Assembly: GCA_003263775.1 (NCBI GenBank) | Contig: JYJJ01000097.1 | Coordinates: 1 to 32,617, forward strand | DNA length: 32,617 nucleotides | Origin: Vibrio maritimus | GTDB lineage: Bacteria; Pseudomonadota; Gammaproteobacteria; Enterobacterales; Vibrionaceae | Direction of reading: 5' to 3' | Shown: positions 7,336-14,740 of the stretch, piece after piece | Layout: each line of letters starts with the position of its first letter | How positions within the stretch are numbered: position 1 is the first letter of the stretch | The notes under the pieces: generated by a model | Seen by the model: only the letters and a program-made list of their open reading frames with translations | The model's database searches: none | Told to the model about the DNA's origin: nothing | Made by a program: the position numbers and the translations under genes

Positions 7336-9123
7336 CTAAAGTGGTTGGCAAGCTGCTTCCAGCCAGGTTAGTGCATCACCCGTAACAAGTGGAGAAACGT
7401 CACTCCACACTTTTTGGTGATAGCCGTTCAACCAAGCAATTTCTGTTTCTGTTAGCATATCTGCTACGATGTTGCGCTTGTCGATAGGGCATCGAGTAAG
7501 TGACTCGAAGCCAAACATCGAACTATCGCCAGCGGTTGCTTTCTCAACGACCAATTCTAGGTTCTCGATACGGATACCGAACTCATCTGCGCGGTAGTAA
7601 CCAGGTTCGTTTGATAGCACCATACCAGGAACAAGCGGTGTATTGTTCACGGCCTTCGCGATGCGCTGCGGTCCTTCATGAACACTTAGGAAGTGGCCGA
7701 CACCATGGCCTGTACCATGGTCATAGTCAAAACCATTTGCCCATAAGTGTTGACGAGCTAGAACGTCTAGTTGGTGACCACATGTACCTTTCGGGAACAG
7801 TGCGGTAGCCAGACCAATGTGACCCTTCAGTACCAAGGTAAACTGGCGCTTCATCTCATCTGTTGGAGTACCTATCGCAATGGTACGCGTGATATCAGTA
7901 GTACCATCGAGATACTGGCCACCTGAATCAACCAAGTACAAGGTATCTTGAACCAAGGATCCAGGAACCTCTTGATTCTCATGATTGTAGTGGCACATGG
8001 CCGCGTTGCCTGCAGAGGCTGAAATAGTATCGAAACTTAGGTCAACTAGAGTAGGGTCAACACGGCGGAAGGCTTCCAACTTGTCACTTACTACTGCTTC
8101 ATCAGAAAGGTTGCCTTTAGCGACTTCGCTATCAAGCCAGCTTAAAAAGTTAACCATTGCAGCGCCGTCACGAACATGGCTGCTACGCATGCCTTCAATT
8201 TCTACACTGTTCTTAGCCGCTTTAGGCATCAAACAAGGATCAGCAAGGTCGAGAAGTTTGGCACCATTTTGCTCCAATTGTAGCTGGAACCAAGCATTAC
8301 TTGTCGCAGGGTCTAGAGTGACCTTTTTCCCTTTTAACGATTTAAGTTCAGTCTCCAAAGACGACGGAAGGCAGACTTCAACACCTGCACCTACATGATC
8401 GGTAAATTTGTTCATGTCATCGATGCGCGTTGGGTCAATAAAGAACTTAGTTGAGCCGTCTGAGTAAAGGATCGCGTGCGCCAGCAATACAGGAAGACGA
8501 GAAACATCGAGACCGCGGACATTTAAAAGCCAGCAAATTGAATCCAGCTCAGTAATGATAGCGGCATCCGCATTATTGCTTGTGAGGTTTTGTGCTAGCT
8601 GGGTACGTTTGTCTAGGCTTGATTGGCCGACTTTGTCTAGCGGCATCAAACGAACGTTACTCAATTGAGCTGCCGGGCGATCGCTCCAGAAGAGATCAAT
8701 TGGGTTATCGTTAACAGCAACCAGTTCGTAGCGTCCCGCTAATTTCTCTAGTGCATTCTGGTACCAGCTACTTCTATGCATACGAGGGTCAATACCGATT
8801 CGTGCACCGAGCTCAAGTGTTTCAATCGACCAGTCCAGAGGTGGCTGCTCGATAAGGTGACAGTATTCAAAGCTATCTGCTGGAACTTGTTTACGAACTT
8901 GAACCGTGTAGCGACCGTCGACAAAAATAGCGGCTTTTTCTATCGTGACAACAGCAGCACCTGCAGAGCCGGTAAATTGGGTTAGCCAATGAAGACGCTC
9001 ATTGTGAGCGGGTACGTACTCGCCTAAGTACTCGTCTTCATGGGCAACAATAAACGCATCGAGATCGTTGTCAGAAAGCCAAGATTGAATCTGTTCAACT
9101 CGGCCTGAAATATGTTCCTGCAT
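7336..9123 (-). CDS. Xaa-Pro aminopeptidase (M24B family, long XPNPEP1-type)
   Basis: A cytosolic metallopeptidase of about 595 residues that removes an N-terminal residue preceding proline. It has two creatinase-like N-terminal domains and a C-terminal pita-bread catalytic domain. The dimetal ligands lie in YLVDSGGQYLDGTTD, HGTGHGVGHFLSVHE, SNEPGYY and GIRIENLELV. The length matches the three-domain aminopeptidase P1 group, not the ~440-residue PepP. I chose ATG 9123 because AAGGA lies 7 bases upstream; ATG 9141 and GTG 9156 are in frame but worse placed. It is convergent with thiH and follows the LysR gene on the same strand. Confidence 0.92.
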   Translation of the reverse strand: MQEHISGRVEQIQSWLSDNDLDAFIVAHEDEYLGEYVPAHNERLHWLTQFTGSAGAAVVTIEKAAIFVDGRYTVQVRKQVPADSFEYCHLIEQPPLDWSIETLELGARIGIDPRMHRSSWYQNALEKLAGRYELVAVNDNPIDLFWSDRPAAQLSNVRLMPLDKVGQSSLDKRTQLAQNLTSNNADAAIITELDSICWLLNVRGLDVSRLPVLLAHAILYSDGSTKFFIDPTRIDDMNKFTDHVGAGVEVCLPSSLETELKSLKGKKVTLDPATSNAWFQLQLEQNGAKLLDLADPCLMPKAAKNSVEIEGMRSSHVRDGAAMVNFLSWLDSEVAKGNLSDEAVVSDKLEAFRRVDPTLVDLSFDTISASAGNAAMCHYNHENQEVPGSLVQDTLYLVDSGGQYLDGTTDITRTIAIGTPTDEMKRQFTLVLKGHIGLATALFPKGTCGHQLDVLARQHLWANGFDYDHGTGHGVGHFLSVHEGPQRIAKAVNNTPLVPGMVLSNEPGYYRADEFGIRIENLELVVEKATAGDSSMFGFESLTRCPIDKRNIVADMLTETEIAWLNGYHQKVWSDVSPLVTGDALTWLEAACQPL

Positions 9124-9244
9124 CTGTAGTTCCTTTGTCATGGCGAAATCGATCACCTTGCTATTATTTTCGCCTATAAGCTAGCGCTTTTGTGGATGAT
9201 ATACAATCGATTCTGCGAGTCATTTAGCAGGCTCTGCGTGCCGC

Positions 9245-10186
9245 CTAACGTAAGTGAAGCGTTTTTTGTCGAATGATATCAATAAGCCAGTTGAGCGCTG
9301 GATCGCGGTCTCTGTCTTTGTGCCAGAATAAAGTGTAAGCCATCGGTGGGAACTCGAGAGGTAATGGAAGCACTCGCAATCCCATCTGCTCGGCAACAAG
9401 ATGAACAAAATGCCGCGGAGCGGTAAACACAAAGTCGGTGTAACTGCACAGCGCGGCGGCATTGTTGAAGTCGGGTACGGTGATGGCAATATCGCGTTCT
9501 TTACCCATATCCGCGAGTTTGTAATCAAGGAGCCAACGGTCACTGCCATCACAGCGCACTTGTACATGACGCATTGACAAATAGGTTTCAAGATCCCAAG
9601 GTTTGGTAAGCACAGGGTGGTCGGCTCGTACCAAACACATTTGATTATCCCGATAGACTTCTAACTCTTGAATGTCTTCCGGCGGCAGTAGGGTCCTCTG
9701 AGCATCACGGATGTCGATGTCTTTACCGGTGATCCCTAAATCCAGTTCGCCTTTTTGCATCTGCTCAAAAGTGGACTCATTCCAAGCATGAGTACTAATG
9801 CTGAGATTAGGGCCCTGACTGAAAATAGCGGGAAGAAAGTGCGGCATGATAAGAGGATATACACTTTCTACTGCAGCGATGTGAAATCGGTACTCGCTTG
9901 ACGTGGGCGAGAATTCTGGAGGTGCGGTGATGGCCTGCATATGAGCCATCAGCACATCTAGCTTAGGCTTTAGTTGCAGTGCTCGAGCTGTTGGAGATAA
10001 TCCGTGGGCGTGGCGAGTGAAGAGTGGATCGTCAAACAATTCACGTAATTTAGAGAGTGATTTACTCACCGCAGATTGCGTTAGGCATAACCGACTCGCA
10101 GCGCGGGTCACATTGCACTCTTCAAGTAGCACTGAGAGGCACAAGAGTAGGTTGAGGTCGATTCGGCTTAGCTTTTCTAGGTTCAT
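9245..10186 (-). CDS. LysR-family transcriptional regulator
   Basis: A DNA-binding regulator of 313 residues. The N-terminal winged helix-turn-helix (about residues 6-65) carries the family signature NVTRAASRLCLTQSAVSKSLSKLRELFDDPLFTR. The rest is a periplasmic-binding-like effector domain (about 90-310). It is divergent from an MFS drug exporter across a 118-base gap, the classic layout for a LysR protein controlling its neighbour. Its ribosome site GAGGAA overlaps a palindrome that may be its own operator. The effector is unknown. Confidence 0.92.
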   Translation of the reverse strand: MNLEKLSRIDLNLLLCLSVLLEECNVTRAASRLCLTQSAVSKSLSKLRELFDDPLFTRHAHGLSPTARALQLKPKLDVLMAHMQAITAPPEFSPTSSEYRFHIAAVESVYPLIMPHFLPAIFSQGPNLSISTHAWNESTFEQMQKGELDLGITGKDIDIRDAQRTLLPPEDIQELEVYRDNQMCLVRADHPVLTKPWDLETYLSMRHVQVRCDGSDRWLLDYKLADMGKERDIAITVPDFNNAAALCSYTDFVFTAPRHFVHLVAEQMGLRVLPLPLEFPPMAYTLFWHKDRDRDPALNWLIDIIRQKTLHLR

Positions 10187-10194
10187 CGTGTGAA

Positions 10195-10209
10195 ATTCCT
10201 CGTAGGAAT
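10195..10209. promoter_or_regulatory. Candidate LysR operator (T-N11-A dyad)
   Basis: ATTCCTCGTAGGAAT is a perfect inverted repeat with a 3-base centre and contains a T-N11-A core, the generic LysR-type box. It sits between the divergent LysR and exporter genes and covers the LysR ribosome site, which would fit autorepression plus control of the exporter. Confidence 0.45.
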
Positions 10210-10304
10210 AATGCTAATGAGTATAAACCATTTCTGCTCATATCTTAACGGATATAGAATTGCGTCTTCATTAACTCGTTTTACTATTGGTAAGAGGCAC
10301 CCCG

Positions 10305-11492
10305 TTGCAAACCACACCTTCTAAAGTCCAACTCGCTGCATTGGTGATGTTGGTATTTTTTAGCCCTTTGGCCATCGACATCTATTTGCCAGCGTTAACG
10401 CAGATTTCTTCTACGTTTGAGGTAGTTCATACGCGTGCTCAAGATACGATTACATGGTTTTTGTTTGCTATGGGTGTGGGACAGCTGTTCGCGGGACCAC
10501 TTGCCGATAAACTCGGACGTCGAACGGTTGCCCTTGGCGGCATAGTGATCTACGGCTTGAGTGCTTGCTTGGCGTGGGCAGCTCAATCCATTGAATGGAT
10601 GCTAGTCGCAAGGTTGCTACAAGGCTTAGGTGCGTGCGCGACATCTGTGGCAGCCTTTGCAACCGTTCGCGATATGTTCGGCCCAGAGCGTAGTGGCAAG
10701 ATGATTAGCTACCTAAATGGGGCTATTTGTTTCATCCCTGCATTGGCGCCGATTTTAGGCAGCTATCTAACGCAGCAGTTTGGGTGGCGAGCGAACTTCA
10801 GTTTCATGGCGGGTTTTGCGCTGTTCGTGGGTGTTATGGTTGTTCTTAACATGAAAGAGACCAATCCGCAGCAAACCAATCAGAAGTATTTCGCGCTATC
10901 TCGATATACCCACGTCCTGAGTACACCGACGTTCTTGTTTCATGCCACCCTGTGTCTATTGGCCATGGGAGTGATACTTGCCTATGTTACGTCTGCGCCA
11001 GTGGTACTTATGGAGAACATGGGTCTGTCGATGAATGCCTTTACTTTTTGGTTCGGGCTTAATGCGGTATTTAACATCGCAGCTTGTCTGCTCGCACCAA
11101 AAATGATGGATAAGCTTGGTACCCACAAAACACTGCAATTCGGTATCGTGACTTTGTTGGTTGCGGGGGCACTAATGGTATGGGGAGCCGAGCTTCAAAC
11201 ACCGGCTTCATTCATGGTACCTGTTATATTGTCTTCGATAGGCTTTGCTCTCATCCTTGGTGCGGCAGCAGGTAAAGCGTTGGCACCATTTGGTGATAAA
11301 GCAGGGACCGCCGCTGCTCTATTAGGACTATTCCAAATGAGTGGTGCTGGTCTGTTAGTGGGTTTGATGCAGCGTGCAGGTTTAGAAGCGCCGTACATGA
11401 TTGCCTTGCAGATGTGGTTGGTACTACCGGCATTGTTTATTCTTAAAAGCAAAGTTGGCAAAGGTTGGCATCAAACAGTAAAAATCGGTTAA
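10305..11492 (+). CDS. MFS multidrug exporter, Bcr/CflA type
   Basis: An inner-membrane drug/proton antiporter of about 395 residues with 12 hydrophobic segments. MFS motif A (GPLADKLGRRT) lies between segments 2 and 3, and the first segment contains SPLAIDIYLPAL, characteristic of the Bcr/CflA group, followed by WFLFAMGVGQLFAGPLAD. I chose TTG 10305 because AGAGG lies 6 bases upstream and it gives the usual short N-terminus. An in-frame TTG at 10287 would add 6 residues. The divergent LysR gene is its probable regulator. The actual substrate is not predictable. Confidence 0.88.
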   Translation: MQTTPSKVQLAALVMLVFFSPLAIDIYLPALTQISSTFEVVHTRAQDTITWFLFAMGVGQLFAGPLADKLGRRTVALGGIVIYGLSACLAWAAQSIEWMLVARLLQGLGACATSVAAFATVRDMFGPERSGKMISYLNGAICFIPALAPILGSYLTQQFGWRANFSFMAGFALFVGVMVVLNMKETNPQQTNQKYFALSRYTHVLSTPTFLFHATLCLLAMGVILAYVTSAPVVLMENMGLSMNAFTFWFGLNAVFNIAACLLAPKMMDKLGTHKTLQFGIVTLLVAGALMVWGAELQTPASFMVPVILSSIGFALILGAAAGKALAPFGDKAGTAAALLGLFQMSGAGLLVGLMQRAGLEAPYMIALQMWLVLPALFILKSKVGKGWHQTVKIG

Positions 11493-11524
11493 TTAAAAAA
11501 CGATTAGGTTTTCCAATTTAAGAA

Positions 11525-11560
11525 ACGGGTGTATATTTAGCTTTATACACCCCGTATTTA
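11525..11560 (+). terminator. Hairpin after the MFS exporter gene
   Basis: GGGTGTATA (11527-11535) pairs with TATACACCC (11544-11552). Only a mixed A/T tract follows, so termination may be weak. It also lies 32 bases upstream of the next start codon and could be a leader hairpin for that gene. Confidence 0.5.
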
Positions 11561-11583
11561 TTTATAACTGGATAAACGCAGTA

Positions 11584-11868
11584 ATGTCTTTGACTACATA
11601 CGAAATGGCTCGTGTTCTCGAGCAAATGGAAGAGTCTCCAGAAAAGATCATGTTTGGTAAATTGCTTAATGAATTAGGCAACCAAAGTGAAGAGCGTATT
11701 CGCAGCGCTGCAAAGCAAGTTCCAATTCATGTTCTTCGCGACATCGTCTATCAGTTTCAACAAGTGATTGAGTCTCGTAAGGGTGAGCAAGTAGAAACAT
11801 TAGCCAAAGAATTGGCCGAGCAAGGGATTTCAGCAGAAGAGTTGAAAGCGTTTCTTGCTAGCAAATAA
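11584..11868 (+). CDS. Small conserved-looking protein of unknown function
   Basis: 94 residues, with no signal peptide or membrane segment. The composition is strongly helical and charged, with heptad-like stretches (ARVLEQMEESPEKI, ERIRSAAKQVPIHVLRDIVYQFQQVIES, ETLAKELAEQGISAEELKAFLASK). I do not recognise the family. It is flanked by a hairpin and a strong terminator, so it is probably a single-gene transcript. The start is ATG 11584 with only a weak GGATAA upstream. A small cytosolic DNA- or protein-binding helical protein is possible but not shown. Confidence 0.75.
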   Translation: MSLTTYEMARVLEQMEESPEKIMFGKLLNELGNQSEERIRSAAKQVPIHVLRDIVYQFQQVIESRKGEQVETLAKELAEQGISAEELKAFLASK

Positions 11869-11880
11869 TCGTTAGTTTTA

Positions 11881-11911
11881 AAAGGCCCCGCATATCTATG
11901 CGGGGCTTTTT
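11881..11911. terminator. Strong terminator between the 94-residue gene and the bufferin operon
   Basis: GCCCCGCATA (11885-11894) pairs with TATGCGGGGC (11897-11906) and is followed by TTTTT. Four A precede the stem, so it can also serve the minus-strand operon ending at 11959. Confidence 0.85.
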
Positions 11912-11958
11912 ACTTTCAGTGACCTCGAACTATTGTGCTTTATTAGCAACACCTTCAC

Positions 11959-12411
11959 TTAGGTGATTTGTGAACGAATCACTTTGTCTGCAGAGAGTGG
12001 TCCTGGCCCCCATACAACCACAATCAGTATCATCAATCCCCAAAGCTGGTGGTCATAGAATCCTTTCTCCCAAAGTAGTGGGTAAGAAACGACGGCAATA
12101 ATATTGAATACAAACAAGATGGCAGCCATAGGGCGAGTTAATAAACCAAGTGCAATGAATACTGGCAAAATTAACTCTGCGGCTGTTCCCATATAGGCGG
12201 CTAGCTCCCACGGCAAAATAGGCACTTGGTATTCAAGCTCAAACAGATACAAAGTGCTGTCCCAAGAGCTAATCTTGGTCATTCCCGACTTAAAGAATAC
12301 CCAAGCTACCCAGAGGCGACAGAATAGCAGCAGTAGGGGCACGAAGCCGCTTTGTAGAGTATCAATAAGCTTGTCATAACTAACAAGCCAGTGAGATAAG
12401 GTCGTTTTCAT
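11959..12411 (-). CDS. DoxX-family membrane protein of the bufferin operon
   Basis: 150 residues with four hydrophobic segments (GFVPLLLLFCRLWVAWVFF, AAYMGTAAELILPVFIALGL, PMAAILFVFNIIAVVSY, LWGLMILIVVVW) and the DoxX-typical R-LWVAWVFFKSGMTKI stretch. DoxX proteins are the common last gene of DUF2282/DUF692/DUF2063 operons. A redox or export role is assumed but unproven. ATG 12411 was chosen for AAGGAG about 7 bases upstream; it begins one base after the bufC stop. It is the last gene of the minus-strand operon. Confidence 0.88.
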   Translation of the reverse strand: MKTTLSHWLVSYDKLIDTLQSGFVPLLLLFCRLWVAWVFFKSGMTKISSWDSTLYLFELEYQVPILPWELAAYMGTAAELILPVFIALGLLTRPMAAILFVFNIIAVVSYPLLWEKGFYDHQLWGLMILIVVVWGPGPLSADKVIRSQIT

Positions 12412-12412
12412 A

Positions 12413-13184
12413 TCATGCTCCTTGTGAGGTGTCGTCATGGAGAGTAAATCCAGCTACAACATCCAAAGCGAACAAACTTGGTAGTGCTGTTAGAAGAGCA
12501 GGATCAATGAACTTAAGAGGTGGTTGTGAACCGAGGGTATTGAGCAGTTCAAGAACGTTGTCGTCGAGAACGTGAAGCGAGCACGTCGCTAGCCCTTGTT
12601 TAATAATCAACACGTTTTCAGGTTGATTGATTTCAAAACCCTCGAGATTATTACTGTGTATCGCGTTAACTAAGCCGGCGATAGCAAATTGCGACTGCAG
12701 CAAGGTGTGATTTGGTTTCACATGAAACACCAAGTTGCCGTGTTGTGCTTCTGGTACAAGCTCCATATTAACGATTGGCTCAATGGGGCTTCCACCGTAT
12801 TTAGAGGGCGTTGATTGAGTGAGTCGATAGCCATTCAAGTCTCATGACATCGATTAAATAGGGGACTGCATTGGTGATGTTATCAAGCTCCGACACGGAC
12901 TCGGCAAACCCCTGGCCATAATCGGAGACGTTCCCTGTTGTTGGTGGATGATGGATCACATGGTGTTTTGCCATCGATTGAAAACATTCCTCACCAACAA
13001 GCTGCATCGTGATCGGGTAGCAGGCTTCGAGTACCTCACTCAAACTGAACACAAAATTGTTGCGGTAAATCTGAATGCGATCATCGGCACTAAAGTGATC
13101 CGCAACGATGTACGATTCGATATTGCTATCTTGGCTACGCAAAGATTGGCTAAAGGCAGACTGTAACTCGTGAAGGCTGATCAT
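12413..13184 (-). CDS. bufC: DUF2063 protein, bufferin maturation partner BufC (frame broken near 12795-12840)
   Basis: The N-terminal half (13184 down to ~12801, from MISLHELQSAFSQ) is the DUF2063 domain: helical, with the Q-IYRNNFVFSLSEVLEACYP segment and VPYLIDVMRLEWL. The C-terminal half (about 12798-12413, from KYGGSPIEP) is in another frame. The shift needs one base removed or two added, unlike the other breaks in this window; one excess C or T in GCCCTCTAAA would do. The repaired length is ~256 residues, normal for the family. DUF2063 proteins act with DUF692 enzymes in RiPP modification, probably binding the precursor. The start lies 2 bases after the bufB stop, with GAGGAG upstream. 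Confidence 0.8.
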
Positions 13185-13186
13185 AA

Positions 13187-14044
13187 CTAAGCACTCCTCA
13201 GAGTCTTGTCGTGACACGCTACGAGAATGTCGATGGCCTTCTCTGCCTCTTCAAGTAGCACCTCGGGAGCGGGAATATCGAGATCCCATTCAATGAGTGT
13301 GTGCACGGCTGCACGATGGTTGTTCCACTGTCGGTACAACTCCCAAACCTCATTGGAGACTCTTGCGCTGTGGGTATCAATCCAAATCTCGCCTTGCTCA
13401 AGTTGTTTGCGTGTGAACCCGGCCAAGTGGATCTCATCAACCGTTTCTGGGTTTATCGCGCTTAAGTAGCGGTTGGCGTCGTAACCATGGTTGAAGCAGG
13501 AAACATGGACGTTGTTTAAATCAAGCAGCAAGCGACAATCAGTGCGACGCTGCACTTCAGCGAGAAACTCCCATTCTGGAATGGTTGAGTGTCGGAAACG
13601 CAAATAGCTCGATGGGTTCTCAATTAATAGTGGTCGCTGAATCGCATCTTGAACTTGAAGTACGTTGCGACAAAACAGATCTAATGCCTCTTCGGTATAG
13701 GGTAGTGGCAGTAGGTCATTGAAATAGTGGCCGCCATGCTCACTCCAGCTTAAATGGTCTGATACGGCGAAGGGCTGGATATCGTCAATCAATTCCTTGA
13801 GCTGCTTTAGATGACTGGGATTTACCTTTGATGCTGAACCAAGTGATAGACCAATACCGTGACAGCTAATCTCTACTTGCTCTCGAATTGACGTGAGTTG
13901 GCGATATTGAGTGCTATGGGATTGAAAATAGTTTTCGCTGTGGATTTCTAGCCAGCCCACGTTGTGAGCGTTGTGCTCAAAATAGCCGAGGTGGGGTGTA
14001 CGTAATCCGACACCGACAAGCTGAAAGGCATGACTTCGATCCAT
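13187..14044 (-). CDS. bufB: DUF692/MNIO multinuclear iron oxidase BufB
   Basis: A 285-residue TIM-barrel enzyme of the multinuclear non-heme iron family, related to methanobactin MbnB. In bufferin systems it converts cysteines of the precursor to thiooxazole groups. Probable iron ligands are seen in EIHSENY (33-39), CHG (61-63), SDHLSW (95-100), IENPSSY (141-147), DLNNVHV (175-181), DEIHLAGF (203-210), DTHS (223-226) and EWD (252-254). ATG 14044 was chosen for AGGGAG upstream and the standard GVGLR N-terminus; the open frame runs 43 codons further upstream without support. It lies downstream of the precursor gene after a hairpin. Confidence 0.93.
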   Translation of the reverse strand: MDRSHAFQLVGVGLRTPHLGYFEHNAHNVGWLEIHSENYFQSHSTQYRQLTSIREQVEISCHGIGLSLGSASKVNPSHLKQLKELIDDIQPFAVSDHLSWSEHGGHYFNDLLPLPYTEEALDLFCRNVLQVQDAIQRPLLIENPSSYLRFRHSTIPEWEFLAEVQRRTDCRLLLDLNNVHVSCFNHGYDANRYLSAINPETVDEIHLAGFTRKQLEQGEIWIDTHSARVSNEVWELYRQWNNHRAAVHTLIEWDLDIPAPEVLLEEAEKAIDILVACHDKTLRSA

Positions 14045-14095
14045 GATGATCTCCCTGATCTGTTGGTTTCTGTGGGTAAACTGTAGAAAACGGAA

Positions 14096-14115
14096 GGGGC
14101 GTATAATCACGCCCC
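14096..14115 (-). terminator. Intercistronic hairpin between bufA and bufB
   Basis: GGGGCGT (14096-14102) pairs with ACGCCCC (14109-14115) around a 6-base loop. On the minus strand only TTCCGTTTTCT follows, so it looks like an attenuator or an mRNA 3'-end protector, not a full terminator. It would let the precursor peptide be made in excess over its enzymes. Confidence 0.5.
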
Positions 14116-14217
14116 TCCGATAATGCTGTAACTTGAAAGCGTATGGACAAACAAAGTGAAGACAAAATGACAATCAAGCTATACAGGCCGTATTACGGCA
14201 CCTTGCACGCGAGGCAA

Positions 14218-14478
14218 TTATGCTGACTCTGTGCTACCGCCAACCAGTTTGTCACATAGGCCTTTAGGGACGACAACAAACGCATCTTTCTGGTTATCTT
14301 CTTTTGCAGTACCTGCACATGAGCTGGTTTTGGTTGCACAGTCATTTTGACCAGCTTTAGACACGCCGTAGCATTTTTCTTTGTCAGCTGCATGTGCTGG
14401 TGCTGCGCCAAGTGTTGCACCGCCAAGAGCGATTAGACCGGTAACTGCTGCAGTGATAGCTAGATTAGTAGTTTTCAT
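14218..14478 (-). CDS. bufA: Bufferin-type precursor peptide (DUF2282), BufA
   Basis: An 86-residue secreted peptide. A Sec signal with a hydrophobic core (AITAAVTGLIALGGATLGA) ends in AHA, with cleavage predicted after residue 30. The mature part has four cysteines at 36, 47, 54 and 75 in the DUF2282 pattern CYGVSKAGQNDCA, SCAG, PKGLC. In characterised bufferins the cysteines are modified by the DUF692/DUF2063 pair, and the peptide binds copper in the periplasm to raise copper tolerance. The start is ATG 14478 with GAGGAAAG upstream. It is the first gene of the operon, divergent from uvrD. Confidence 0.92.
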   Translation of the reverse strand: MKTTNLAITAAVTGLIALGGATLGAAPAHAADKEKCYGVSKAGQNDCATKTSSCAGTAKEDNQKDAFVVVPKGLCDKLVGGSTESA

Positions 14479-14549
14479 AATACTTTCCTCGAGACTTGAT
14501 CCTTGATGTTTATTTTCACAGGTCACTGTTTGCGACTTGCTTAACCAAT

Positions 14550-14579
14550 AGGATAGGAAGCCAAAGAGAAATCTTTCAA
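14550..14579 (-). promoter_or_regulatory. Candidate sigma-70 promoter of the bufferin operon
   Basis: On the minus strand TTGAAA (14579-14574) and TATCCT (14555-14550) are 18 bases apart, 71 bases upstream of bufA. No ECF sigma gene is adjacent and I see no clear ECF-type promoter. Nothing identifies the copper sensor. Confidence 0.35.
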
Positions 14580-14695
14580 AAAGATCAAAAAATATTTACT
14601 AAAATGTTAAATGTCATCTTATCTGTATGATATTAATAGGTTAATTGTCTTTTAAAAAATCAGAACTTTTTCTGAAATGGTGAGACTGTTTGAGT

Positions 14696-14727
14696 TATAA
14701 TCAGCGGATATGTATAAATAACCAGTA
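14696..14727 (+). promoter_or_regulatory. uvrD: uvrD promoter -10 with overlapping LexA-like operator
   Basis: TATAAT at 14696-14701 is followed by ATATGTATAAATAACCAGTA (14708-14727). By hand this matches 14 of 20 bases of the LexA consensus, with TGT and CAGTA intact but A in place of the C of the left CTG. E. coli uvrD is SOS-regulated, so an operator just downstream of the -10 is plausible. Confidence 0.45.
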
Positions 14728-14740
14728 GCTAAGACTCATC

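Noticed and set aside
12714..12729. GGTTTCACATGAAACA, close to parS
   Set aside because: Two mismatches to the 16-bp palindrome, one in the central CACGTG. It lies in bufC coding sequence. Probably chance, or at best a weak site.
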